Shown in pieces: positions 28,990 to 40,083 of a stretch of 64,000 nt of DNA. Under the pieces are notes generated by a model. It made no database searches. It was not told where the DNA came from and saw nothing but the letters and a program-made list of their open reading frames with translations. Position 1 is the first letter of the stretch. Each line of letters begins with the position of its first letter. Made by a program: the position numbers and the translations under genes. The DNA comes from Janthinobacterium lividum PAMC 25724 (lineage in GTDB: Bacteria > Pseudomonadota > Gammaproteobacteria > Burkholderiales > Burkholderiaceae_D), in contig AHHB01000036.1 of assembly GCA_000242815.2 (NCBI GenBank), positions 1 to 64,000 of the forward strand, read 5' to 3'.

Positions 28990-30416
28990 GTGAACAGCCC
29001 ATGCGTGCACAAGCCGATTTCCTCGCCGCGTGCCGCGAGCTGCTCGGTGACGCCTACGTGCTCACCGTGGACGCCGAGACAGCCCCCTTCCTCACCGACT
29101 GGCGCGGCAGGTTCACCGGCAAGGCACTGGCCGTGCTGCGTCCCGCCACGGTGGAGCAAGTGGCAGGCGTCATGCGCGCTTGCGCGCAATGGCAAGTTCC
29201 CGTCGTGCCGCAAGGCGGCAATACAGGCTTGGTACTGGGCAGCATCCCGGACGCCGCGGGCACGGCCATCGTGCTATCGCTGGCGCGCCTGAACAGCATC
29301 CGCGCGCTCGACCCCGTCAACCGCACCATCACGGTCGACGCGGGCTGCATCCTGCAAATCATCCAGCAAGCGGCCAGCGCCGCCGGCTGCTTATTCCCCC
29401 TGTCGCTGGCGGCCGAAGGCAGTTGCACCATCGGCGGCAACCTGGCCACGAATGCGGGCGGCACGGCCGTGCTGCGCTACGGCAATACGCGCGAACTGTG
29501 CCTGGGCCTGGAAGTAGTCACGCCGCAGGGCGAGATCTGGAGCGGCTTGCGCGGTTTGCGCAAGGACAATACCGGCTACGATTTGCGCGACCTGTACATC
29601 GGTGCCGAGGGCACCCTGGGCGTGATCACAGGCGCGGTCATGAAACTGTATCCGCAGCCCAAAGCGTGCATCACGGCGCTGGCCGCCATGCCCTCGCCCG
29701 CCCACGCCCTGCGTTTATTGAGCCTGATGCAGGACCATTGCGGCGCCAGCCTGACGGGTTTTGAATTGATGTCGCAGTATTGCTTGCAGTTGGTGGCGCA
29801 GCAGTTCCCCCAGCTGCCGCGTCCTTTCGCCGAGCCGCATGGGCAATATGTGCTGCTCGAGCTGTCGAGCAGCACGTCCGAGGCACACGCCGTGGAACTG
29901 CTCGAAGCGAGCATCGGCGCGGCGCTGGAAGAAGCGTTGATCGACGACGCCGTCGTCGCCAGCTCGGTGGCGCAATCCGAAGGCCTATGGCAGCTGCGCG
30001 AGCATATTCCGCTGGCGCAGGCACAGGCAGGCAAGAACATCAAGCACGATATCTCGCTGCCCATTTCCCGCATCGCCGACTTCATCGCCGTCACGGATGC
30101 GGCCCTGGAAGCGGCCTTCCCCGGCTGCCAGCGCGTGTGCTTCGGCCACCTGGGCGATGGCAACCTGCACTACAACGTGGCGCCGCCAGCGGGCATGACG
30201 GACACGCTTTTCCTGTCCAACCAGGATGCCATCAACCGCATCGTGCATGACCAGGTGCACGCTTTTGGCGGCTCCATTTCGGCGGAACACGGCATCGGGG
30301 CACTGAAGAAGGCGGACCTGGTGCGCTACAAGTCGCCGCTGGAATTGCAGCTGATGCGCGCCGTGAAGCAGGCGCTGGACCCGCAAAACATCATGAATCC
30401 GGGGAAGGTCCTGTGA
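28986..30416 (+). CDS. FAD-binding oxidoreductase (GlcD/D-2-hydroxyacid dehydrogenase family)
   Basis: 476 residues. The FAD (PCMH) domain has VPVVPQGGNTGLVLGS and GGNLATNAGGTAVLRYGNTR. The FAD-oxidase C-terminal domain has CFGHLGDGNLHYNV and ends EHGIGALKKADL with AVKQALDPQNIMNPGKVL. This layout fits D-2-hydroxyglutarate or D-lactate type dehydrogenases. No iron-sulfur partner (GlcE/GlcF) is adjacent. The substrate cannot be fixed from sequence. Confidence 0.9.
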
Positions 30417-30841
30417 GAACAGCATGCATCCCCTTCCTCATCTGCGCCGGCTTGGCCGGCCCCGCCAGCGCGCAAGATGTCTACAAATGCGTGCAGGACG
30501 GCCAGACCAGCTATAGCGCCACGCCGTGCACCGGCGGCCAGCTGCAAATTCTTGACCTACCCGCGCCGCCGCCTGCCGTCGACAAGGGTGCGGCGACGCG
30601 CCAGGAACGCGTCGCCAGCCAGATGGAAGCGGCGCGCAAGAAGCGTGAAAGCCTGGAAGACCAGGCGCGCGAACGGGCCGCCAAGCAGATCGAGGCGCGC
30701 GACAAGCATTGCGCGCAACTGCGCCTGGCGCAGAAATGGGCGGCGCAAGACGCCGTCGGCGCCAACGACAAGCAGCGCGAGGCGGCGCAATTGAAAGCGC
30801 GGCGCGCCGGCGAACGCCTGGCCATCGAATGCCCGAATTGA
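30413..30841 (+). CDS. DUF4124 secreted protein
   Basis: 142 residues from a GTG that overlaps the previous stop. An N-terminal signal peptide (about 1-20, ending PASAQ) is followed by the short DUF4124 motif VYKCVQDGQTSYSATPC with two Cys, then a long charged helix rich in Ala, Arg, Glu and Lys (about 60-135), probably a coiled coil. DUF4124 proteins are periplasmic and of unknown role. The next gene overlaps it by 13 bp. Confidence 0.8.
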   Translation: MRTACIPFLICAGLAGPASAQDVYKCVQDGQTSYSATPCTGGQLQILDLPAPPPAVDKGAATRQERVASQMEAARKKRESLEDQARERAAKQIEARDKHCAQLRLAQKWAAQDAVGANDKQREAAQLKARRAGERLAIECPN

Positions 30842-33426
30842 GCGCACAGTTGGCCAAGCCGGCGACCCTGCGCCTGCTGTCACGCTGGCTACTACTGGGC
30901 GAATGGCGCGCGCATCCCGTACGCGCCCTCGTCGCCATCCTGGCCATCGCCATCGGCGTAGCGCTGGGCTTTGCCATCCACCTGATCAACGCCGCCGCCT
31001 TCAATGAATTTTCTACGGCCGTCAAAAGCCTGTCCGGCCAGGCCGACGTGCAAGTGGCTGGGCGCGAAGCATTTTTCGACGAAGCCATCTACCCGTGGCT
31101 GGCGCAGCGCGACGGCGTGGCCTTGGCCTCGCCCGTGCTCGATCTGCAGCTTGCGGTGCCTGGCCGCGCGGGCGAGAGCGGCGCCCCACTGCACATCCTC
31201 GCGCTCGACGTCTTTCGCGCCGGCTTCATCTCGCCCGACCTGATAGGCGCACCGGCCGAGGGCCAGCCTTTCGACACCTTGGCCGACGATACCGTCTTTT
31301 TATCGCCTGCCGCCTTGCGCTGGCTCAAGCTGGCGCAGGGCGACATGATTGCCCTGCAATCGGGTACGCGCACGGTGTCGCTGCGCGTGGCCGGTTCGCT
31401 GCAAAGCGCGCGCGCCGGTCAGCGCATCGCCGTGATGGATATCGGCGCGGCGCAATGGCGTTTCAATAAACTCGGCAAACTGTCGCGCATCGACTTGAAA
31501 CTGCGCCAGGGCGTCAACCGCGATGCTTTCCAGGCAGCGCTGAGCAGCGCGCTGGAAACGCAGTATCCGGGGCGTTTCCAGGTGGGCCAGCCGAATGACG
31601 AAAACCAGAATAGCCGCAACAATAACCTCAGCCGCGCCTACCGGGTCAACCTGACGGTGCTCGCCCTCGTAGCCCTGTTTACGGGCGCCTTTTTGGTATT
31701 TTCCACGCAAGCCCTGTCCGTCATCCGCCGCCGCGCTCAGTTCGCGCTGCTGCGCGTACTGGGCATGGAGCGTGGCCAACTGCTGCGCCAAGTGCTGCTC
31801 GAGGGCGCCAGCCTGGGTATCGTCGGTGCCGGATTGGGCATCGCCGGCGGCTATGGCTTGGCGGCCGTTGCCTTGCGCTTTTTCGGCGGCGACCTGGGTG
31901 CCGGCTATTTCGCCGGCGTGCAGCCGCAGGTGCAATTTACGCCCGTCGCCGCCTTCGTGTATTTTTCCCTCGGCCTGGGCGTAGCCTTGCTGGGCTGCGC
32001 CGCGCCCGCGCTGGAGGCGGCGCGTGCCGCTCCCGCCATCGCCCTGAAGTCGGGCAGCGAGGAAGCCGTGACGACGCGCCTGGCGAAAACCTGGCCGGCA
32101 CTGGCTTGCCTGCTGCTGGCCGGCGCAATGACCTTGCTGCCACCCGTGTTCGAGCTACCCCTGTTTGGCTATCTGTCCATCGCCCTGCTGCTGATCGGTG
32201 CCATCGCCCTGATGCCACAGCTGGCGGCCGTGGTTTTCCGTTGTCTACAGCGCGCCTGGCTACGCACGGACGCGAGTGGCCACGCACCCGTGCGCAGCCT
32301 GACCCTGGCCCGCCTGGCGAACGCTTCGGGCCAGGCCGGCATCGCGCTTGGCGGCGTGCTGTCGAGTTTTAGCCTGATGGTGGCGATGGCCATCATGGTG
32401 TCGAGCTTCCGCGTTTCCGTCGATGACTGGCTGCTGCAGATCTTGCCCGCAGACGTGTATATGCGCACCACCGCTGGCGGCGCAACGGCGGGCCTGAACC
32501 CGCGCGAACAAGCGGCCATCACTGCCCTGCCCGGCGTGGCCAGGGTGGATTTCCAACGCCTGCGCTCGCTGTCGCTGGCACCCGACCGACCCAATGTGGT
32601 GCTGCTGGCACGTCCCATCAACCTGGCCGATCCGGAAAAAAGCATGGTACTGGTGGGCGACACCATGCGCGTGCCAGATGGCGCGAAAGCCGTGTGGCTG
32701 TCCGAAGCGGCCGCCGACCTGTACAGCGTCAAACCGGGCCAGCGGATAGCCCTGCCGCTGGCCGGCGGCCTGCACCAGTTCTTCGTCGCCGGCATCTGGC
32801 GCGACTATGCGCGCTCTTCCGGCGCCATCCAGATGTCGCTCGATGAGTATCGCGCGTTGACGGGCGACCTCGATGTCAGCGATGCGGCCCTGTGGCTGGA
32901 CAAGGACGCCACGGGCGAGCAACTGCAGCAGCGCCTGAAGGCCCTGCCATTTGGCGCCAGCCTGGAGGTATCGAATCCCTCGGCCATCCGCGCCCTGAGC
33001 CTGCAAATTTTCGACCGCAGCTTCGCCGTCACCTACCTGCTCGAAGCCATCGCCATCGTCATCGGTTTGTTTGGCGTGGCCGCCACGTTTTCCGCACAGA
33101 CCCTGGCGCGTGCCCGCGAATTCGGCATGCTGCGCCACGTGGGCGTGACGCGCGGCCAGATTTTAGCCATTTTGGCGCTGGAAGGCGGCACGCTGACGGC
33201 GCTCGGTATTGCTACCGGTTTTGTCCTGGGGCTCTTGATCAGCTTTGTGCTGGTCTTCATCGTCAATCCGCAATCGTTCCACTGGACCATGCAACTGCAC
33301 CTGCCGTGGTCCATGATCAGCATCGTGGCCGGCGCCTTGCTGACGGCAGCCGCCGCCACGGCACTGATCGCGGGCCGGCAAGCCCTGTCCGCTGGTCCCA
33401 TCCGCGCCGTCAGGGAGGACTGGTAA
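30829..33426 (+). CDS. FtsX-like ABC transporter permease (large, two-repeat)
   Basis: 865 residues from the ATG at 30829 (the frame is open further upstream but overlaps DUF4124 coding). There are about ten membrane segments: one near 30, a cluster at about 275-430 (LTVLALVALFTGAFLVFSTQ), others at 450-510, and a C-terminal cluster at 720-855. Each half has a periplasmic MacB-type region and an FtsX domain. Such permeases need an ATPase partner to move lipoproteins or peptides. No ATPase gene adjoins it here, although relatives usually have one just upstream. It is coupled to the AttH-like gene by a 1-bp overlap. Confidence 0.88.
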   Translation: MPELSAQLAKPATLRLLSRWLLLGEWRAHPVRALVAILAIAIGVALGFAIHLINAAAFNEFSTAVKSLSGQADVQVAGREAFFDEAIYPWLAQRDGVALASPVLDLQLAVPGRAGESGAPLHILALDVFRAGFISPDLIGAPAEGQPFDTLADDTVFLSPAALRWLKLAQGDMIALQSGTRTVSLRVAGSLQSARAGQRIAVMDIGAAQWRFNKLGKLSRIDLKLRQGVNRDAFQAALSSALETQYPGRFQVGQPNDENQNSRNNNLSRAYRVNLTVLALVALFTGAFLVFSTQALSVIRRRAQFALLRVLGMERGQLLRQVLLEGASLGIVGAGLGIAGGYGLAAVALRFFGGDLGAGYFAGVQPQVQFTPVAAFVYFSLGLGVALLGCAAPALEAARAAPAIALKSGSEEAVTTRLAKTWPALACLLLAGAMTLLPPVFELPLFGYLSIALLLIGAIALMPQLAAVVFRCLQRAWLRTDASGHAPVRSLTLARLANASGQAGIALGGVLSSFSLMVAMAIMVSSFRVSVDDWLLQILPADVYMRTTAGGATAGLNPREQAAITALPGVARVDFQRLRSLSLAPDRPNVVLLARPINLADPEKSMVLVGDTMRVPDGAKAVWLSEAAADLYSVKPGQRIALPLAGGLHQFFVAGIWRDYARSSGAIQMSLDEYRALTGDLDVSDAALWLDKDATGEQLQQRLKALPFGASLEVSNPSAIRALSLQIFDRSFAVTYLLEAIAIVIGLFGVAATFSAQTLARAREFGMLRHVGVTRGQILAILALEGGTLTALGIATGFVLGLLISFVLVFIVNPQSFHWTMQLHLPWSMISIVAGALLTAAAATALIAGRQALSAGPIRAVREDW

Positions 33427-34502
33427 TGCGCCGTTTGACTTGTCTATTGTTGTTATGCAGCGCCGCCGCCATCGCCGCGCCGCCCGCCTTTGCCCCCGTC
33501 ACGCCGCTGCCGACCGGGCAAGGCCTGCGCCTGCCGCATGACTTCGGCGCCCATCCCGCGTATAAAACCGAATGGTGGTACGCCACCGGGTGGGTCAAAA
33601 CCAGCGGCGGCGAACAGCTGGGCTACCAGGTGACCTTCTTTCGCAGCGCCACGGCCGCCGACACGATGAACCCCAGCGCCTTTGCGCCGAAACAGCTGAT
33701 CATCGGCCACGCGGCGCTGTCCGACCCGAAGGTGGGCAAGCTGCTGCACGACGAGAAAAGCGCGCGCGAAGGTTTCGGCCTGGCCTACGCCAAGGTGGGC
33801 GACACAGATGTAAAACTCGACGACTGGCGCATGCAGCGGCAAGCCGACGGCAGCTACAAGGTCAGCCTGGCCGCGCGCGACTTTAGCTTGCAGCTGACCC
33901 TGACCCCCACCCAGCCCGTGCTGCTGCAGGGCGAAGGCGGCTATTCGCGCAAGGGCGCACGGCCCGCGCAAGCGAGCTACTACTATAGCGAGCCACAGCT
34001 TGCTACCCGTGGCACGATCGCGCGCGCCGGCGGCAAGGCGGAAACCGTGACAGGCACCACCTGGCTCGATCACGAGTGGTCCAGCCAGGTGCTCGATGCA
34101 AACGCCAGCGGCTGGGACTGGCTAGGCACCAACCTCGCTGATGGCGGCGCCCTGATGGCCTTCCAGATCCGCAGCAAGACAGGTGCTAAACTATGGGCAC
34201 ATGCGACATGGCGCGAGGCGTCCGGCAAGGTGACGCAGTTCGCTCCCGGCGAGGTCGATTTCACACCCAAGCAGCTATGGCGCTCGCCCCGTACGCAGGC
34301 CCAATACCCGGTCGCCACCGAGATCCGCACCGGCACCACGCGCTGGCAGATCAAGCCCTTGCAGCCCGACCAGGAACTCGATTCGCGCCGCTCGACCGGC
34401 GCCGTGTACTGGGAAGGTGCCGTCACGGTGGAGCGCGATGGCCAGCCGGTGGGCCGTGCCTACCTGGAAATGACGGGCTACGTGCAGCCAATAAGCTTGT
34501 AA
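33426..34502 (+). CDS. AttH-like lipocalin / carotenoid 1,2-hydratase-related secreted protein
   Basis: 358 residues with a signal peptide (about 1-18, ending AIAAP). The first lipocalin-like barrel begins HDFGAHPAYKTEWWYATGWV and contains LGYQVTFFRS; the second includes TWLDHEWSSQVLDANASGWDW and ends YLEMTGYVQPISL. These blocks match the AttH/CrtC group, of which most members are not carotenoid enzymes. It is often found with an FtsX permease and ATPase, so it may carry a lipid for that exporter. No carotenoid genes are nearby. Confidence 0.8.
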   Translation: MRRLTCLLLLCSAAAIAAPPAFAPVTPLPTGQGLRLPHDFGAHPAYKTEWWYATGWVKTSGGEQLGYQVTFFRSATAADTMNPSAFAPKQLIIGHAALSDPKVGKLLHDEKSAREGFGLAYAKVGDTDVKLDDWRMQRQADGSYKVSLAARDFSLQLTLTPTQPVLLQGEGGYSRKGARPAQASYYYSEPQLATRGTIARAGGKAETVTGTTWLDHEWSSQVLDANASGWDWLGTNLADGGALMAFQIRSKTGAKLWAHATWREASGKVTQFAPGEVDFTPKQLWRSPRTQAQYPVATEIRTGTTRWQIKPLQPDQELDSRRSTGAVYWEGAVTVERDGQPVGRAYLEMTGYVQPISL

Positions 34503-34505
34503 CAC

Positions 34506-34555
34506 ATAATCAATAATTAATAATTAATAATACATAATACATAATACATAATAAG
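34506..34555. repeat. AT-rich heptanucleotide repeats before the ABC exporter gene
   Basis: TACATAA is repeated three times (34531-34551), preceded by TAATTAA-type units. The stretch is almost pure A/T in a GC-rich chromosome. It lies between the AttH stop and the ABC gene, so copy-number change could alter promoter spacing. Confidence 0.75.
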
Positions 34556-34594
34556 CAATCAATACCGGATACAGTACCTACCAAGCGGAAAACA

Positions 34595-36477
<1,883 letters not shown>

Positions 36478-36481
<4 letters not shown>

Positions 36482-37152
36482 ACGCACTTTTCCACGCCAA
36501 CCTGGGCATCACCGATTTCTGGACCTTTTTCCTGGGAACCATCTTCATCGTCATCCTGCCCGGCCCCAACTCCATGTATGTGCTGTCGGTCGCCGCCCAA
36601 CGCGGCGTGCGGCCAGCCTACCAGGGCGCCTTCGGCATCTTCGCCGGCGACCTGATATTGATGGTGCTGTCGGCCTGCGGCGTGGCCTCGCTGCTGAAAG
36701 CGAGCCCAGCGCTGTTTTATGTCGTGAAATACATCGGTGCGGCCTACCTGGGCTGGATCGGCCTGCAGATGTTGATAGCTTGCTGGCGCAAGCTGCGCAC
36801 GCCCGCCCCCGCCGACGGAGAAACGGCGGCAGCACCTGCCCCCGTCAAGGAAAGCGCGCCATTTCGCAAGGCCTTGATCATCAGCCTGATGAACCCGAAG
36901 GCCATTTTGTTCTTCATCTCGTTTTTCATCCAGTTCGTCGACCCGGCATTCCCGAATCCCGTGCTGTCCTTCATCGGCCTGGGCATGACTTGCCAGGTGA
37001 TCAGTTTTACCTATCTGACGGCCATCATCTTCGTCGGCGCGCGCCTGGCCGAGACCTTCCGCCGCCGTCGCCGCCTGTCGGCCGGCATGGGCGGTGGCGT
37101 GGGCGCCATGTTCATCGGCTTCGGCGCGAAACTGGCCACCGCCACACTTTAA
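36478..37152 (+). CDS. leuE: LysE-family amino acid exporter, LeuE-like
   Basis: 224 residues with about six membrane segments. N-terminal YWT/FWTFFLGTIFIVILPGPNSM and the block RKALIISLMNPKAILFFISF closely follow E. coli LeuE, which exports leucine and related amino acids. The C-terminus MFIGFGAKLATATL also fits. The gene overlaps the ABC exporter (ATGA) and lies 18 bp before the threonine-aldolase-like gene. Substrate range is inferred from the family. Confidence 0.85.
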
Positions 37153-37170
37153 CTGCACTGGAGATTTAGC

Positions 37171-38280
37171 GTGACCGCCTTGACCGAGATTGAACTGCGC
37201 CAGCGTTGCCACAGCGTCCTGCCTGGCCACCGCCAGCCTTCGCCGGCGGCCACCTTTGCCGCCATGGCCGCCTGGTGCGACGCCAACGACATCGCGCACG
37301 ACACCTATGGCGATGGCGCGCTGATCGAACAGTTCGAAAAAAAGATCGCCAGCCTGCTCGGCTTCGAAGCGGCCGTGTTCTGCATTACGGGCACCATGAC
37401 GCAGGTGACGGCTCTGCGCCTGGCGTGCCAGGACCGGGGTTCCTCGCTGGTGGCGCTGCATCCTACTTCGCATATCTTGCGCCACGAACGCGGCAACCAC
37501 GCCTTGCTCGAACACTTCAAGGGTTTGATGCTGGGCGACCCGCACCGCCCATGGACGGTGGACGACTTGCGCGCCGTGCCCGATGCACTGGGCGCTGCGC
37601 AGGTCGAATTGCCGATGCGCGAAATCGGCGGCCAGTGCCCTGCCTGGAAAGATTTGAACGACATCAAGCGCCACTGCCGCGAGCACAACATCCATCTGCA
37701 CATGGATGGCGCGCGCCTGTGGGAAGCGCAAGCCGGTTTTGGCCAGCCCTTGTCTACCATCTGCGACGGCTTCGATTCTGTGTATGTCTCGCTGTACAAG
37801 GGCATCGGCGGCCTCGGTGGCGCCATGCTGGCCGGCAGTGACGCGTTTGTCGAACGCGCGCGTGCCTGGTTCCACCGCCAAGGCGGCAACGTCGTGCATC
37901 GCACCCCCTACGTGGTGGCAGCGGCCATGCAGTTCGACGCGCGCATTGCCGCCATGCCGCGCTATTTCGAACGCACGCAGTGGCTGTACGCGCTGCTGCG
38001 CGACTATCCGGCGATTGCCGTCAACCCTGCCCAGCCGCAGGCCAACATGCTGCACCTGCATTTGCCCGTCTCGCGCGAGCGGGCCATCGCCATCCGCAAC
38101 CAGGTAGCCGAAAAGCACGGCATCTGGCTCTTCGGGCGCGCCAGCCACGCCGCCCTGCCCGGGCACAGCGTGGTGGAATGGTATGTGGGCGATCAGTTGC
38201 TGGAACTGCCAGACGACACCGTGCGGCTGGCCTTGACCTTGCTGGACCAGGGCATGCGCAAGCAGGCAGCAATTGAATGA
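37171..38280 (+). CDS. Threonine aldolase-like PLP enzyme
   Basis: 369 residues from a GTG start with GGAG upstream. It is a fold-type I beta-eliminating lyase: DTYGDGALIEQFEKKIASLLG is the family start, HMDGARLWEAQ carries the PLP Asp, and SLYKGIGGLGGAML carries the PLP lysine. This group cleaves L-threonine/allo-threonine to glycine and acetaldehyde or acts on related beta-hydroxy amino acids. Its place after leuE suggests amino-acid turnover and export. It is followed by a REP-like palindrome and a terminator. Confidence 0.82.
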   Translation: MTALTEIELRQRCHSVLPGHRQPSPAATFAAMAAWCDANDIAHDTYGDGALIEQFEKKIASLLGFEAAVFCITGTMTQVTALRLACQDRGSSLVALHPTSHILRHERGNHALLEHFKGLMLGDPHRPWTVDDLRAVPDALGAAQVELPMREIGGQCPAWKDLNDIKRHCREHNIHLHMDGARLWEAQAGFGQPLSTICDGFDSVYVSLYKGIGGLGGAMLAGSDAFVERARAWFHRQGGNVVHRTPYVVAAAMQFDARIAAMPRYFERTQWLYALLRDYPAIAVNPAQPQANMLHLHLPVSRERAIAIRNQVAEKHGIWLFGRASHAALPGHSVVEWYVGDQLLELPDDTVRLALTLLDQGMRKQAAIE

Positions 38281-38294
38281 CAGGCGCAGGTCGG

Positions 38295-38332
38295 GGTAGG
38301 TCCGGTTAGCGCGCAGCGCGTAACCCGACACC
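38295..38332. repeat. REP-like palindrome, second copy
   Basis: GGTAGGTCCGGTTAGCGCGC and its near-complement ending TAACCCGACACC form a hairpin. The pattern (T)AGGTC-GGTTA / TAACCCGAC matches the 17375 copy with one-base changes on both arms. Confidence 0.65.
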
Positions 38333-38351
38333 ACCACTGTCGTGCCCAAAA

Positions 38352-38376
38352 AAAAGCGCCCTGAGGCGCTTTTTTC
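38352..38376. terminator. Bidirectional terminator between threonine-aldolase-like gene and fadL
   Basis: AAAAGCGCC (38352-38360) pairs with GGCGCTTTT (38365-38373), with A-run and T-run on the two sides. Confidence 0.9.
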
Positions 38377-38411
38377 ATTTCATGGTGGCCGGATTGGCCG
38401 CCACTACCTGC

Positions 38412-39863
38412 TTAGAACTTGTAGTTATAAGCGAGACCGATCAACTGCATGCGGGTCTTGAACAGGCCCTTGGTGGTTTCACCGTTGCCGGTGCAAGCAG
38501 CGGTGATTGGCGACACCGGCGTGCAGTCGTTCTTGTAGTTCATCGGCGCATCCTTGAAGTCGATGTAGCTGTAGGCCAGGTCGATCGAAGAATTGGCGTT
38601 CAGCTTCCAGTTCGCACCGATCGAGTACTGCATGCGGTCGCTGTCGGGCAAAGCCGGGTGGCGCAGCTCGGCGCTGCGCACCGGTGCCTGATCGTGGGCG
38701 ATACCGGCGCGCAGCATCAGGCTCTCGCTGTACTTGTAGTTGCTGCCCAGCGAGACGCGGTAAGTGTCTTTCCAGTTTTGGCGGATACGCTCGACGCCTT
38801 CGGCCGTCGGCGGGAACTGGATGTCCAGGTTCTGCAGGCGCGAAGTGCGGGTCCAGGTGACGTCGCCCATCAAGGCCCAACGATCATCCATCTGGTGGAA
38901 GGCGTTGACCGATACGGTTTCCGGCGTACGCAATTCCACCAGCGCTTCTGAGTTGGCCTTGCGCGATGCCTTGGCAACGAAAGCATTCACTGCAGCATTA
39001 TTCGACACTTGCGAGAAATCCCAGATAGTGATGCCTTTGAGCTTGTGCGAAATCGATGAACGGTAGGAAATACCGAAACGCGTGCCTTCATTCATCTGGT
39101 ACAGATAGCCCAGGTTGAAGCCAAAGCCCCAGTCGTGACCATTCATGGAGGCATGGCCGTCCTTGGCGCCTTGCAATGCCAAACCCGCAGCGACCTTGGC
39201 AGCCTGCCCCTGCGTCATGCCGATGGAATCTAAGAAAGCCTTCGATGCTGCTGGCGCTTTGTCATGCAAGTAAGCAACCGAACCGGGTACATCCACGCCC
39301 TGGCCCAGTTCCGCCTTCATGTATTCGGCCGTGATGCCGAAACCAAACGCGTGGTGCTGATCGAGTTTGAACGATACGGAAGGATTGAGGGCAATCGCTT
39401 CGAGCTTGATGTGGGTGATCGCATAGCGGCCGTACCAGTCATTGCCATAGTCGAGCTTGGCGCCGTAGGGCACGAACAGGCCGGCACCGACAGTCCACTG
39501 CTCATTGATTTTCTTGCTGGCATACAGCGCTGGCGCAACCACCGCGTCCGGGGCGTAGTCCTTGGTAGCGGCAAATGGCGCACGTGCGGCCGATGGGTAA
39601 AACGCCTTCGAACCCATATCCTGGTAGGTCGAATGCGGCACTACGATGGTGCCGCCGCCAACGAACTGCGTACCTTCCAGGCGCGACAGGCCGGCCGGGT
39701 TGTAGAAAATAGTCGATGCGTCGCCCGCTTCGGCGCCGCTGGCATCGGCCGTGCCTTGGGCGGCAACGCTTTGCGAACCAAAACGGTAGCCCGATGCTTG
39801 AGCGGTAGAGGAGATGCCGGCGAACGCGGCAACGATCAGAAGGGGCAGATATTTATGTTTCAA
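38412..39863 (-). CDS. FadL-type outer membrane fatty-acid transporter
   Basis: 483 residues from a TTG at 39863, chosen because it gives a proper signal peptide (KYLPLLIVAAFAGISSTAQAS) with AAGAGA upstream; an ATG at 39917 would put 18 polar residues in front. The mature start SGYRFGSQSVAAQGTADASG and NPAGLSRLEGTQ match the hatch region of FadL porins, and the C-terminus ends in the aromatic LAYNYKF of a 14-strand barrel. It takes up long-chain fatty acids or aromatic hydrocarbons. A perfect palindrome lies 145 bp upstream. Confidence 0.9.
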   Translation of the reverse strand: MKHKYLPLLIVAAFAGISSTAQASGYRFGSQSVAAQGTADASGAEAGDASTIFYNPAGLSRLEGTQFVGGGTIVVPHSTYQDMGSKAFYPSAARAPFAATKDYAPDAVVAPALYASKKINEQWTVGAGLFVPYGAKLDYGNDWYGRYAITHIKLEAIALNPSVSFKLDQHHAFGFGITAEYMKAELGQGVDVPGSVAYLHDKAPAASKAFLDSIGMTQGQAAKVAAGLALQGAKDGHASMNGHDWGFGFNLGYLYQMNEGTRFGISYRSSISHKLKGITIWDFSQVSNNAAVNAFVAKASRKANSEALVELRTPETVSVNAFHQMDDRWALMGDVTWTRTSRLQNLDIQFPPTAEGVERIRQNWKDTYRVSLGSNYKYSESLMLRAGIAHDQAPVRSAELRHPALPDSDRMQYSIGANWKLNANSSIDLAYSYIDFKDAPMNYKNDCTPVSPITAACTGNGETTKGLFKTRMQLIGLAYNYKF

Positions 39864-40007
39864 GTTAGTCTCTTTATTATATATGTGTAATTTTCTTCGG
39901 CGCACTATTCGGGACATTTCAAGCTGTCCCGCCTTGCACTTTTCTTGCCGCCGCGAATTGCCTCACTGACGGCATGCGCGAAGCATATAATATTTTTTAG
40001 AAAAAAG

Positions 40008-40017
40008 CGAACGTTCG
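40008..40017. promoter_or_regulatory. Palindrome CGAACGTTCG upstream of fadL
   Basis: A perfect 10-bp inverted repeat next to an AT-rich promoter-like stretch (39983-40000). TetR-type fatty-acid regulators bind sites of this kind, so it is an operator candidate. No such regulator is in the window. Confidence 0.35.
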
Positions 40018-40083
40018 GTCTTTTTTGTGGCGGAGCGATGTTTTCCTCGCCAATCGCGCTCTGCAAGGGGCTGGCATGGGCGC

